Of a stretch of DNA of 64,000 nucleotides, positions 43,716-52,637 are shown one piece after another. The position numbers and the translations under genes were made by a program. The stretch spans positions 1,010,038 through 1,074,037 of the forward strand of contig CAWAMI010000007.1 in NCBI GenBank assembly GCA_963783105.1. The letters run 5' to 3'. Every line of letters begins with the position of its first letter. Position 1 is the first letter of the stretch. The notes under the pieces were generated by a model. The model did not search any database and was not told the origin of the DNA. It saw only the letters and a list, made by a program, of their open reading frames with translations. Source of the stretch: JAVEDQ01 sp963783105 (lineage in GTDB: Bacteria; Actinomycetota; Actinomycetes; Frankiales; Frankiaceae).

Positions 43716-45917
43716 ATGCCGCCCCGCGACGTCACCGCTGAGGCCTGCCCCGTTCCGGTTATTCGCCGGACGCCGCGCGTGACCCGCACCGCCGCGGCTC
43801 TGGCCTTCGCCGTCATCAGCGGCTCGGCCCTGCCCGCCCTCGCGGACGGCGCGCCCTCCCTGCCCGGCTCGTGCGCCGACGTGGCGACCTCGACGCCCGG
43901 CGCACCCGACGGCAACTACCGCATCGAGCTGGCCGGGGCGCGGACGATCGTCTACTGCGCCGGGATGGCCTCCGACCCCCGCGGCTACCTCACCCTGGCG
44001 AACACCGGCGGGAACACGAACTACTCGGGGGTGATCCGTCCCACCTACCCGACCAGCAACCGGACCGACTTCACGCGGCTGCGGCTCGTCGATCGCGGTG
44101 ACGTCGTGAACGGGATCACCTGCGCGTCGGACGCCTGCGTCGACACGCACGACACCAGCTTCTCCACGTCCGACGGAGGCGCCATGCGATTCGCCTTCGC
44201 GGAAGGAGACGGCGGCCTGACCGGCTACGGCCGAGTCGACCTGACCGGGACGCCGTTCGCCGTCGGTCCGTCCGCCTTCTCCCTGGGCGGCTACATGCCG
44301 AGTGGTTCCGCCACGTACAGCACAGACGACCAGGTCGTCGACCTCGTCGGGTCCGGCGGCAACGGGTGGATCATCAGCACGTCCCAGCTGCTGCCGCTCG
44401 TCCGTCTCAGCACCCCGACGATGGTCCCGGCCGCACCCGCCGCCCTCCACGCCTCCCGGGGCGACGGCTCGGCACAGTTGTCGTTCTCCCCGGGAGACGA
44501 CGGCGGCGACGCCGTGACGGGCTACGAGGTCTCCACCAATGCTGGCGCCTTCCTCCCGCTGAGCACCACCGCCCAGCTCGACGGAAGCCGGACGGGAACG
44601 GTGTCCGGGCTGACCAACGGCGCCGGCTACAGCTTCGTCGTCCGCGCGATCAACAGCGTCGGAACGAGCGCGGACTCGGCGACCGCGACGACCACGCCGG
44701 CGACCACCCCGGCCGCACCCGGCTCGCTGGTCGTCACCGGCACCGACGGCGGGGCCACGCTGTCCTTCACCCCGGGCGACGACGGCGGCGACGAGGTCAC
44801 GGGCTACGAGGTCTCCACCGACGGCGGCAGCACCTTCGACCCGCTGATCACGACCCCGGGGACGGGCGGCACCCTCACCGGCACCGTGTCGGGCCTGGCC
44901 AACCGGACCGCGTACGCGTTCGCCGTCCGGGCCTCCAACGGCGTCGGTCCCGGCGCTTCGGCGACGGGATCGGCGATCCCGTCGGCCGCGATGACCGCCC
45001 CGGCCGGCCTCGTCGCATCACCGGGGGACCGTTCGGCGTCGCTGTCGTTCCACCCCGCCACCGGTGGCCCGGTGCCCATCGCCCGGTACGAGGTCTCGAC
45101 CGGAGGCACCTGGACCACACTGCCGACCACCGCCGGGCCCTCCGGAAGCCTGCGGGCGTCGGTTCCGGGGCTCGCCAACGGCACGACCTACACGGTCAGC
45201 GTGCGCGGCGTCGGAGCCGGCGAGGGCCCCGTCGCGACGGCGACGGTACGGCCGGATCCGATCTCCCCCAAGTACGCGGCGCTCGGCGGCCCGTCCTCGG
45301 TCCTCGGTGCGGCCGTGGGCCCGGAGTTCTCGATCGCCGGCGGGCTGGGTCAGCGTTATCAGGCCGGCTGGATCTACTGGACGCCCACGACCGGCGCCCA
45401 CGAGGTGCACGGCCACATCGCCGCCCGCTACGCCGTGCTGGGCGGGCCGGCGGGTCTGCTCGGGTTCCCCCTCACCGACGAGACGGGCACCCCCGATCAG
45501 CGGGGGCGCTTCAACCACTTCGCCGGCGCGGACGGCAGCTCCATCTACTGGACCCCTGCCACCGGCGCATGGTCGGTGCACGGCGCCATCCGGAATCGTT
45601 GGGCCGCGGGCGGCTGGGAGAGGAGCCCGAACGGCTACCCGACCACCGACGAGACGGGAACGCCGGACGGCGTCGGCCGGTTCAACCACTTCTCCGGCTC
45701 GGGCGGCAGCTCGATCTACTGGACTCCCCGGACGGGAGCGCACCTGACCTACGGCGCCATCCGCGTCCGCTGGGCCTCCATGGGCTTCGAGCGGGGCCGG
45801 CTCGGTTACCCGCTGACGAGCGAGTACGCGGTCGGCGGTGGCCGACGAAGTGACTTCGCCGGCGGCTCGATCCTGTACAGCTACGCGAGTCGACGGACCA
45901 GCGTCCTGTTCCGATAG
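43716..45917 (+). CDS. secreted GON - 3x FN3 - 4x LGFP protein
   Basis: A 733-residue exported protein. After a long n-region the signal helix is TAAALAFAVISGSALPALA. Residues about 50-225 match a GON domain: SCADVATSTPGAPDGNYRI, TIVYCAGMAS, YLTLANTGGNTNYSG, with four or more Cys. Three fibronectin type III repeats follow (about 235-510), the first two sharing GYEVST. The C-terminal 210 residues are four LGFP repeats (e.g. YAVLGGPAGLLGFPLTDE, NRWAAGG, IYWTPRTGAH). LGFP modules bind the actinobacterial wall or mycolate layer, and FN3 acts as a spacer. The GON function is unknown. A strong terminator follows. Confidence 0.9.
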   Translation: MPPRDVTAEACPVPVIRRTPRVTRTAAALAFAVISGSALPALADGAPSLPGSCADVATSTPGAPDGNYRIELAGARTIVYCAGMASDPRGYLTLANTGGNTNYSGVIRPTYPTSNRTDFTRLRLVDRGDVVNGITCASDACVDTHDTSFSTSDGGAMRFAFAEGDGGLTGYGRVDLTGTPFAVGPSAFSLGGYMPSGSATYSTDDQVVDLVGSGGNGWIISTSQLLPLVRLSTPTMVPAAPAALHASRGDGSAQLSFSPGDDGGDAVTGYEVSTNAGAFLPLSTTAQLDGSRTGTVSGLTNGAGYSFVVRAINSVGTSADSATATTTPATTPAAPGSLVVTGTDGGATLSFTPGDDGGDEVTGYEVSTDGGSTFDPLITTPGTGGTLTGTVSGLANRTAYAFAVRASNGVGPGASATGSAIPSAAMTAPAGLVASPGDRSASLSFHPATGGPVPIARYEVSTGGTWTTLPTTAGPSGSLRASVPGLANGTTYTVSVRGVGAGEGPVATATVRPDPISPKYAALGGPSSVLGAAVGPEFSIAGGLGQRYQAGWIYWTPTTGAHEVHGHIAARYAVLGGPAGLLGFPLTDETGTPDQRGRFNHFAGADGSSIYWTPATGAWSVHGAIRNRWAAGGWERSPNGYPTTDETGTPDGVGRFNHFSGSGGSSIYWTPRTGAHLTYGAIRVRWASMGFERGRLGYPLTSEYAVGGGRRSDFAGGSILYSYASRRTSVLFR

Positions 45918-45924
45918 CAATCCG

Positions 45925-45969
45925 ACGAGCGGGGCCGCGGCGATGCACATTTCGCCGCGGCCCGCTCGT
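45925..45969. terminator. strong hairpin after the GON-LGFP gene
   Basis: An arm of 19 bases (45925-45943) pairs with 45952-45969 with a single G bulge and an 8-base loop, starting eight bases after the stop. It is the most stable hairpin seen by eye in the window. Confidence 0.75.
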
Positions 45970-46216
45970 TCGGGCGATCACCCAGCGCGAGTAAAGCGTC
46001 AGCACGCGTAGGCGTTCGCCCCGGTCGGAACCGCAAGGCGAAGTTTCGGGTGGAACGAGCGGCTACGGCGGGTAGCACTCGATGCAGCGGAGCTACTTCT
46101 CGCACTGGCCCGCGAGGGGGAGAGCCGCGCACACCAGGAAGTTTCGCCTGCCCTGCCCGGCGTCGGCGTGTCGTCGCCGCTGGACAGGTGATGGCTGTGA
46201 TCGAGGAGCAACCGCG

Positions 46217-47449
46217 GTGTCGGTCCTGCTGTATGCGCCGACGGGAAGTACCCCGCCCGTCCGGACCTTGGCGACCGACGGGGCCGGGCGCGGCACCGGC
46301 GACGACGGCGACGGAGAGGGCGACGACGGTAAGCCGCCTCGCCCACCCTGGCTGGTTCCCGCACTTCTGGCCTTCGTCATCACGCTCGTCCTGATGGCGC
46401 CCGTGTCGTTCGCGGACCCGGTCGAGTGCACGACCTGGTCCGGTGGCGGTGCCAAGTCCCTGCAGGCAGCGGTGCGAGTCTCCAGCTGCGTCATGGTGCA
46501 GCCGGGTCGCTGGCACCTGAAGAAGCACGTGGTGCTGCCTCCCGGTCACGCGCTGACGGGCCGGCCGGGCGCCGGCGCGCGGACGATCCTGCAGGCCGAC
46601 GCCAGCGCGAGTTGGGGCTGCTGCAGCGGCATGATCGACGTCGACGCGCGGAACCCGCTGGCGAAGGGGAAGGCCGCGGTCCGCCACCTGACCCTGGACG
46701 CGGCGCACCACGCTCTCATCGGGATCGGTGGCGGCGCCTTCGACGTCTCCGACGTCAGCGTCCGCTCGGCGGTGTGCAACGGCCTGAGCGTCTACGGCCC
46801 GGGCGTGACCGTGGACTCCTCGACCTTCACCGGCAACGGGTACGGCGCGAGTTGCCCCAACGCTCCTCCGGGCGCCGCGATCTACGTCCACGAGGTTCGC
46901 GGCAAGCCCATCGGGCCACCGGTGATCACGAACAGCACGTTCTCCCGGAACGGCACGCCCATCGACGTCGACCGCGTCGACGGGGGCCGGCTCGTCGGCA
47001 ACACGTTCTCCGCCAACGACGGTTGGTCCGCGGTGGCGCTCTACCGCGCTTCCGGCTGGACCGTCACCCGCAACATCATCCGGCAGCCGTCGGCCGGCAA
47101 ACTCGGGGACCGGCCCGGCGGCAACTTCTCCTACCAGGCGGACTGCCAGTTCGGACCCAGAGGCGGCCGGCCGGCGGCGATCTGGATCTGCGACAACCTG
47201 GGCCCCGGACGACACCGCGCCGAGCGGAACGTGATCAGCCGCAACGACATCGCGAGCTACTACGGGGTCCTGCTCCTCGGCGCCGACGAGGCGGGAAAGC
47301 CGTCGGCCACCCCCCGCCGCAACCGGGTCACCGACAACACGATCGGCGGCGTCGTCGGCATCGTGGACGACGCGCCGAAGCAGCGGAGCGGCAACGACTG
47401 GAGGCGGAACCGCTGTGCGGGGCGGTCCTGCGTCCCGGCGTACGTGTGA
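46217..47449 (+). CDS. exported right-handed beta-helix protein
   Basis: A 410-residue protein from GTG 46217, chosen because GAGGAG lies nine bases upstream; a longer frame to 46082 has a poor N-terminus. A charged 40-residue n-region with Asp/Gly repeats leads to one helix (WLVPALLAFVITLVLMAPVSFA). The rest has short repeating turns typical of pectate-lyase-fold proteins: LTLDAAHHALIGIGG, VDSSTFTGNG, ITNSTFSRNG, LVGNTFSANDG, RNVISRNDIASYYGV, VTDNTIGG. Several paired cysteines suggest an extracellular setting. Carbohydrate binding or lyase activity is possible but no active site is clear. Confidence 0.82.
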   Translation: MSVLLYAPTGSTPPVRTLATDGAGRGTGDDGDGEGDDGKPPRPPWLVPALLAFVITLVLMAPVSFADPVECTTWSGGGAKSLQAAVRVSSCVMVQPGRWHLKKHVVLPPGHALTGRPGAGARTILQADASASWGCCSGMIDVDARNPLAKGKAAVRHLTLDAAHHALIGIGGGAFDVSDVSVRSAVCNGLSVYGPGVTVDSSTFTGNGYGASCPNAPPGAAIYVHEVRGKPIGPPVITNSTFSRNGTPIDVDRVDGGRLVGNTFSANDGWSAVALYRASGWTVTRNIIRQPSAGKLGDRPGGNFSYQADCQFGPRGGRPAAIWICDNLGPGRHRAERNVISRNDIASYYGVLLLGADEAGKPSATPRRNRVTDNTIGGVVGIVDDAPKQRSGNDWRRNRCAGRSCVPAYV

Positions 47450-47479
47450 CGGCGGCTGTCACGGCATCTCGGCTACCCG

Positions 47480-47520
47480 GACGTCGAGGAGGACTGGGTC
47501 AAGGAGCGACTGAGGGGTGG
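47480..47520 (+). repeat. dispersed coding-like motif, copy A
   Basis: Reads PDVEEDWVKERLRGG in one frame. It matches copies at 54354 and 58680 with mainly synonymous third-base changes. It overlaps the end of the downstream WS/DGAT gene (47499-) and follows the beta-helix gene. No complete gene is associated. Confidence 0.5.
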
Positions 47521-48920
47521 GCAGCAGCCACCGGCTGTTCGGCGGAAGGCGCATTGCGGTCCGCCAGCGCGAGCACCTCGTCGAAGCCGTCCCGCAAGCA
47601 GGACAGGAACACGTCTCCGTCCGGAACGGCGAGCACATCGGTGTTGACGCCGACGTTGCAGGTGTCCCGGTAGGACAGGAGGGTCACGTTGACCGCGGAG
47701 CCGCCGGTCGGGCTGAACGGGTAGAAGCCGATCAGCGGGGCGCCGGCGCAGAACACGGGGAACGGGAAGCCGGGCACGTTGCTGGCGACGAAGTCGACGT
47801 GCTTCGCCAGGCCCTGCAGGTAGCCGGCGGGCAGCCGGTTCACGGCGCCGGCGATGCCCTCCATGTGCGGCAGGGCCGGCGCGTGCTTCCAGTGCGCGGC
47901 CCGTTCCTGATCGGCCCGGATCCGCTCGACCGGGTCGGCGATGCCGACGGGAACGACGACCCTGATCAGCGCGATCCGGTTGCCCTCCTCCGGGTCCCCG
48001 ACTGCCCGGGTGCTGATCGGGAAGGTCGCGCGGAGCCGCTCCACCGGCCTGCCGTGATGGTCGTGATACCGCATCAGGCCACCGGTGACGGCGCCGAGGA
48101 ACGCGTCGTTCACGGTGCCGCCGGCGACCCGACCGGCCTGCCGGAGCCCCTGCAGCGGCACGTCGATGGTGTCGTAGCGCCGTCCCAGCCCGCGGCGGGT
48201 CATCACCGGAGACAGCAGCTGATTGGCGGGGGCGAGGACCTCGGCGACAGAGCGGGCCGTGCCGACCAGACGGGTCGCCGTCGAGCGTGGGCGCCTGACG
48301 GCTCCCAGCAGCGTCCCCGCGACGGACCGGGCGACGTCGAACGTCTGGTGGGCGTCGAAGGTCAGGGCATCCCCGATCGAAACCGAGACGTCGCCGGGTT
48401 GTGGCGGGTCCGGCTCCTCCCCGAGGTCGGTGCCCGCCGCCTCCAGGTCGAAGACGTGCAGGAGCAGCTGCATGCCGCCGATGCCGTCGGTCAAGGTGTG
48501 ATGCACCTTGAGGATGAGCGCCGACCGGCCGTTGTCGATGCCGTCCACCAGCGTGCACTCCCACAGCGGGCGGACCGGATCGAACGCGGCGGTGCCGAAC
48601 TGGCGGGCGAGGTCCAGCACCGCCGTGAACGTGCCGGGGGCGGGTGCGCGCACGCGTCGCACGTGCCAGGACAGGTCGAAGTCGGGGTCCACCACCCATT
48701 TGGGCGGGGCGAGCCGCAGCGGTGCCTCGACGACCCGCTGCCGGAACATGGGCACGGCACGGGTCAGCCGGTCGAGGCGCGCGGTCAGCCGGGCGGCGTC
48801 GGGTTCGCCGTCGAGGAGCGCGACGGCGACGATCGGCATCCGTAGCAACGGGTCGCGTTCCATCGACCAGGAAAACGAGTCGATCTCCCGCATGTGGCCG
48901 TCGACAGGCATGGGCGTCAC
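47499..48920 (-). CDS. wax ester synthase / diacylglycerol acyltransferase (WS/DGAT)
   Basis: A 473-residue acyltransferase. The catalytic HHxxxDG motif is HHTLTDG at 140-146, preceded by PLWECTLVDGI. The C-terminal condensation-like half has NDAFLGAVTGGL, and a later NVPGFPF resembles the family's ND..NVPGP block. It should esterify diacylglycerol or a fatty alcohol with acyl-CoA at the membrane face, forming storage triacylglycerol or wax. The start is ATG 48920 (MTPMPVDGHM). It is divergent from a second WS/DGAT gene, with a 200-base shared control region. Confidence 0.93.
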   Translation of the reverse strand: MTPMPVDGHMREIDSFSWSMERDPLLRMPIVAVALLDGEPDAARLTARLDRLTRAVPMFRQRVVEAPLRLAPPKWVVDPDFDLSWHVRRVRAPAPGTFTAVLDLARQFGTAAFDPVRPLWECTLVDGIDNGRSALILKVHHTLTDGIGGMQLLLHVFDLEAAGTDLGEEPDPPQPGDVSVSIGDALTFDAHQTFDVARSVAGTLLGAVRRPRSTATRLVGTARSVAEVLAPANQLLSPVMTRRGLGRRYDTIDVPLQGLRQAGRVAGGTVNDAFLGAVTGGLMRYHDHHGRPVERLRATFPISTRAVGDPEEGNRIALIRVVVPVGIADPVERIRADQERAAHWKHAPALPHMEGIAGAVNRLPAGYLQGLAKHVDFVASNVPGFPFPVFCAGAPLIGFYPFSPTGGSAVNVTLLSYRDTCNVGVNTDVLAVPDGDVFLSCLRDGFDEVLALADRNAPSAEQPVAAAHPSVAP

Positions 48921-48970
48921 GCTCCCTCTCCCTCGCGGGGGACGGTAGGCCGCCGCGGACCGGGCTTCCT

Positions 48971-48984
48971 GAGCCGAAAGTCCC
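48971..48984 (-). promoter_or_regulatory. possible DosR/OsdR-like half-site
   Basis: On the minus strand the sequence is GGGACTTTCGGCTC, 51 bases before the leftward WS/DGAT start. It fits GGGxC-N4-GxCC (the form I recall for Streptomyces OsdR) except for the last base. Confidence 0.35.
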
Positions 48985-48987
48985 GGT

Positions 48988-49007
48988 CGGCCCCGGATCC
49001 GGGGCCG
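48988..49007. promoter_or_regulatory. 20-bp perfect palindrome between WS/DGAT genes
   Basis: CGGCCCCGGATCCGGGGCCG is self-complementary over all 20 bases and sits in the middle of the divergent promoter region. It could be a regulator site or form a cruciform or hairpin. Confidence 0.5.
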
Positions 49008-49032
49008 GGCCTCCCGCCCCGGCTCCGACCGG

Positions 49033-49046
49033 GGGACCTATGGCTC
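49033..49046 (+). promoter_or_regulatory. possible DosR/OsdR-like half-site
   Basis: GGGACCTATGGCTC on the plus strand, 75 bases before the rightward WS/DGAT start. It matches the leftward site at 11 of 14 positions and points the other way, as expected for a divergent pair. Confidence 0.35.
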
Positions 49047-49120
49047 TGGGCGGGCCGGCGTGGTTCCGCTCAGGATCCCGGTGTGACCCAGCCTGGCGTA
49101 GAGCTCGCGGAGGCGACGAG

Positions 49121-50536
49121 ATGGATCGCTTGAGCCCCCTGGACGCTGCCTTCCTCGACGCGGAGGACTCCGATCCCCACACCAGCATGGCCATAGCGTC
49201 GATCGGCATCTTCGAGGGACCCGCGCCCAGCCACGCCGAGATGCTCGCCCTGATCGGTCGGGCGTTGCCGAGTATTCCGCGGTACCGGCAGAAGGTGCGG
49301 TTCGTGCCATGGGATCTCGGGTCGCCGCTGTGGGTCGATGACCCGAAGTTCGACCTGCGCTTCCACGTCCGACGCACGGCACTTCCCGAGCCCGGCGGAG
49401 ATGTCGAGTTGCGTCACCTGGTGGCGCGGCTGATGGCGCAACGCCTCGATCGCGAAAGGCCGCCCTGGGAGACCTGGATCGTCGAGGGCCTGGAGGGCGA
49501 CCACTGGGCGTTGCTGTCCAAGGTGCATCACTGCATGGTGGACGGGGTGTCGGGCACCGACCTGCTTCGGGTCGTCCTCGACACGTCGCCGGACGTACCC
49601 GCGCCAGATCCTGCGCCGGAGCTTCCGCCGTGGGCGCCGTCGCCCGAGCCGTCCACGCTGCGCCTGACGGCGGCGGCGGTGCGTGACCTCGCGTTCAACC
49701 CGTTGGGGCAGCTCCGCTCCCTGGAGCGCCTGCTGTCGGCTCCACGTGACCTCGGTCGCCGGGCGCTCGACACCGGACGGGGGCTGCTCGCGCTCACGGG
49801 CGCAGTCCCACGTGCGGCCGCCTCGTCACTGAGCGGACCCATCGGTCGGCAACGCCGCTATCGGTGGGTCCGCGCCGATCAGGCCGACATCAAGTCGGTG
49901 CGCGCTGCGTTCGGCGGCACGATGAACGACGTCGTGCTCAGCGCGATCAGCGGCGGGTTCCGCGCGCTCTTGCTCGGCCGCGGCGAGAAACCCGAAGCGC
50001 ACTCGCTCCGGTCGCTGGTGCCCGTCTCGGTGCGGGCACCCGGCGAGGAGGGCATCTACGAGAACCGGGTGTCCATGCTGCTCCCGTTCCTGCCTGTCGA
50101 CGTTGCCGACCCGGTGACGAGGTTGGAGGTCGTCAAGGCCCGGCTGCTGGAACTGAAATCCTCGCGGGAAGCCGTTGCCGGCCAGACCATCACCGCGCTC
50201 GCCGGGCAGGAGCCGTTCCCGTTGATCTCGCCGCTGCTACGGCTCGGCTTCCGGCTTCCGCAGCGCACGATCGTCACCGTGACCACGAACGTGCCGGGGC
50301 CACGGGTTCCGTTGTACGCGCGCGGGCGACGGTTGTTGGAGATCTTCCCGTACGTCCCGATCTCCACCACCGTCCGATTCGGGGTCGCGATCTTCACCTA
50401 CTGCGGCCAGGTGACCTTCGGGATCACCGGTGACTACGACACCAGCAGCGACATCGACGTCCTGGCCAGGGGTATCGAGGAGTCGCTCGCCGAGTTGGTG
50501 AAGGCTGCGATGCCCGCCACGAGTGTCAAGGCCTGA
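49121..50536 (+). CDS. wax ester synthase / diacylglycerol acyltransferase (WS/DGAT)
   Basis: A 471-residue paralogue. HHCMVDG (136-142) is the active-site motif and PPWETWIVEGL precedes it. MNDVVLSAISGGFRALL and the NVPGPRVPLYARGRRL block are closer to the triacylglycerol-synthase type than in the divergent gene. C-terminal TYCGQVTFGITGD is also typical. The start ATG 49121 (MDRLSPLDAAFL) is the usual family N-terminus. Two divergent WS/DGAT genes side by side suggest either different substrates or the ability to raise dosage under storage conditions. Confidence 0.95.
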   Translation: MDRLSPLDAAFLDAEDSDPHTSMAIASIGIFEGPAPSHAEMLALIGRALPSIPRYRQKVRFVPWDLGSPLWVDDPKFDLRFHVRRTALPEPGGDVELRHLVARLMAQRLDRERPPWETWIVEGLEGDHWALLSKVHHCMVDGVSGTDLLRVVLDTSPDVPAPDPAPELPPWAPSPEPSTLRLTAAAVRDLAFNPLGQLRSLERLLSAPRDLGRRALDTGRGLLALTGAVPRAAASSLSGPIGRQRRYRWVRADQADIKSVRAAFGGTMNDVVLSAISGGFRALLLGRGEKPEAHSLRSLVPVSVRAPGEEGIYENRVSMLLPFLPVDVADPVTRLEVVKARLLELKSSREAVAGQTITALAGQEPFPLISPLLRLGFRLPQRTIVTVTTNVPGPRVPLYARGRRLLEIFPYVPISTTVRFGVAIFTYCGQVTFGITGDYDTSSDIDVLARGIEESLAELVKAAMPATSVKA

Positions 50537-50722
50537 AGTAGCTGCTGCGCGCGAAAGCCGGCTGGTGAGCGGCTTGCGTCCTGTACCTCTGGACGGGTAC
50601 CGCGCTCGCTGCCGTTGGTCCTGCCCGTACTCACCGTTCGGCACTGTCGGTCTACTGCGTCTCGGCGCAGCCTTTCCGGGACCAGCGGTTCCGCCGGCGG
50701 CTGGTCCGCTGAGGGGGTTCCC

Positions 50723-51514
50723 GTGAAGACCGACGACGTCAACGTTGTCCACACGCAGGCTCTTGCGGCCGCCACGGCGTGGTGGCAGAACAGGTCGTTC
50801 CCGAAGACGCCTCTCGGCGAGCCCTACCGCTGCAGCTCATGTGGCCGCCCGATAGTGCAACGCGAGGGGACCTCGCTCGTCGGCGCAGAGATGCGGTGCG
50901 ACGATTGCACGTCGAGGCACTTCTACGTGCCGGGCGACGCATTGCCGATACCTCCCGGCCCGCCTGTCGTGGCGCCCCTTCCGACCCAGCCCTCCGGCGG
51001 GACGGTGACCGGGCCGGCACCTTCCGCCCCACCCACCGGTCCGTTGCCGTCGTCCGCCGAGCCCCCCAACGCCCGGCGGTCGAACGCTGATCGGCTCAGG
51101 CGACGCACCTGGATCGTCGTCGCGCTCGCGGTCGCCGCAATGCTCATCCTGGTTGGTGGGCTCGTCCTCTGGGCGCCATGGCAGAGCCAGACCACGACGA
51201 CGCAACCCGCGGCGCCATCCGCTTCGGCGTCGCCCCTGGCCGTCACAGTCGACTCGGCTGGCAATTTCGCGGCGTTGGTGACGCCGGGCCCGAATGACGG
51301 GGCTCCGCTGGACGCGCTCAGGCGAGTGTGCGCACAGAATCAGGCGGAGCTGCGACAGGGGCTGCTGCAAGCCGGTGTCCCGGCAGGGCAGGCTGCACTC
51401 GTCGATCTGCACAGCACGGAGCAGGTCACGGGGGCAAGCGGTACCTATGCCCTCGCGCCGGGCGACTTCGTGGTTCTGAACCCCACCGAGGGACTGTGCG
51501 CCGTCGGGCCCTGA
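50723..51514 (+). CDS. hypothetical membrane protein with zinc ribbon
   Basis: A 263-residue protein from GTG 50723 (GAGGGGG site). An N-terminal zinc-ribbon-like pair, CSSCG and CDDC, lies at about residues 37-66. After a Pro-rich linker and a basic patch (RRRTW) comes one membrane helix (IVVALAVAAMLILVGGLVLW, about 130-150). The outer C-terminal 110 residues are soluble (DALRRVCAQNQAELRQGLLQ, YALAPGDFVVLNP). No family is recognised. The layout, with a metal site inside and a small domain outside, suggests a sensor or anchor. Confidence 0.72.
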   Translation: MKTDDVNVVHTQALAAATAWWQNRSFPKTPLGEPYRCSSCGRPIVQREGTSLVGAEMRCDDCTSRHFYVPGDALPIPPGPPVVAPLPTQPSGGTVTGPAPSAPPTGPLPSSAEPPNARRSNADRLRRRTWIVVALAVAAMLILVGGLVLWAPWQSQTTTTQPAAPSASASPLAVTVDSAGNFAALVTPGPNDGAPLDALRRVCAQNQAELRQGLLQAGVPAGQAALVDLHSTEQVTGASGTYALAPGDFVVLNPTEGLCAVGP

Positions 51515-51532
51515 TCAGGCTCGTGCGTACAG

Positions 51533-52477
51533 CTAGCCGATGAGCGGTATGTGCCGGTTCGCGGCTAGTTCGTCGAGGGTCGCCTGCATGCGGCCGACGA
51601 TGTGGTCATAAATGTCCTCGATGTCAGGCTCGCGACCGAACTGCTTGCGAAGGTCGATCGGCGGCAGGACCTCGATGCTGATCTGCGCGGGCAGGGGGAG
51701 ATGTCCCAGCATGTCGCCGACGTTCAGGCCCCACGGCAGGGCGAGCGAGATCGGTAGCACCTTCAGTCGCAGCGCGCTGTCGAGGTGCAGCATGTGGGCG
51801 AGGCCCGACCCGCGGGAGAGGAACAGCGCTGTCTCCTGACCGCCGATCGACACGACGGGAACGATCGGGACGTCCGTATGCAGCGCCAGCCGGATGAAGC
51901 CGGTCCGGCCGCCGAAATCCACCTCGTTGGCGCGCCACGAGGGGCGGTGCGTCTCGTAGTCCCCGCCTGGATAGACCAGCAGCGCAGCCCCCGCGCGGAG
52001 CGCCGCCTCGGCGTGCTCGTGCGAGGCCGTCACCGTGCCGTACTTCGGCAGCTGCAGTATCCGGGTCTGCGGCATGGCGAGCACGAGGTCATGCGCAAGT
52101 TGGTAGAAGGGGCGCTCGGCGCCGAAGTGGTGCACGAACGCCGCCGTGAAGATGGACGTGTCCGGCGCCATGTTCCCGCCGGAGTGGTTGCCGACCATCA
52201 ACACCGGGCCGGACGCCGGGATGTTCTCCATCCCGCGGATGCGTGGGCGGAACCACACGTGCAGCAGCGGCCAGATCTCGGCCAGATGCCGGCTGACGTA
52301 GGCGGGATCGCGCTCGGCGAGATCGGTCTGAGGGACGGCGTGCTCGACGAGGCCGGCGAGCCAGCCCTGCTCGACGGGCCGGTGCGTCAACGTCCGCGCG
52401 CTGACCGCGTCCGACCCGTCGGAACTCGATCCGTCGGAATTCGCAGCTGCCCCGTCCGAAGCCCTCACCATCGCCAT
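51533..52477 (-). CDS. lysophospholipid acyltransferase-like protein
   Basis: A 314-residue PlsC-superfamily acyltransferase. The acyl-acceptor motif is NHSGGNMAPD at 97-106, a variant (NH-x7-D) of the classical NHx4D found in the subfamily related to lipid-body acyltransferases. GGDYETHRP corresponds to block III, and VPIVPVVSIGG to block IV. A 35-residue Ser/Asp-rich N-terminus precedes the fold. It probably acylates a lysolipid or glycerol backbone, and its position beside two WS/DGAT genes supports a storage-lipid role. Confidence 0.88.
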   Translation of the reverse strand: MAMVRASDGAAANSDGSSSDGSDAVSARTLTHRPVEQGWLAGLVEHAVPQTDLAERDPAYVSRHLAEIWPLLHVWFRPRIRGMENIPASGPVLMVGNHSGGNMAPDTSIFTAAFVHHFGAERPFYQLAHDLVLAMPQTRILQLPKYGTVTASHEHAEAALRAGAALLVYPGGDYETHRPSWRANEVDFGGRTGFIRLALHTDVPIVPVVSIGGQETALFLSRGSGLAHMLHLDSALRLKVLPISLALPWGLNVGDMLGHLPLPAQISIEVLPPIDLRKQFGREPDIEDIYDHIVGRMQATLDELAANRHIPLIG

Positions 52478-52637
52478 CTCCTCTCCCCGGCGTCGGGGTT
52501 ACCGGCGGCGCTGTTCGACGCGAGTGTCGTTGGCTCTCGGGAGGGAGACCCAGAGTCGAAGGACCCGCGGTGCCTGTGCCCTCGTTGGCGGTGCGCCCCG
52601 GGCGGCCAGGTCCGCGGCCGACCCTCGCTTCCTGGTG

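Noticed and set aside
46082..46216. Longer N-terminus for the beta-helix protein
   Set aside because: The extra 45 codons have Arg/Cys-rich chance composition, and the GTG at 46217 has a good ribosome site.
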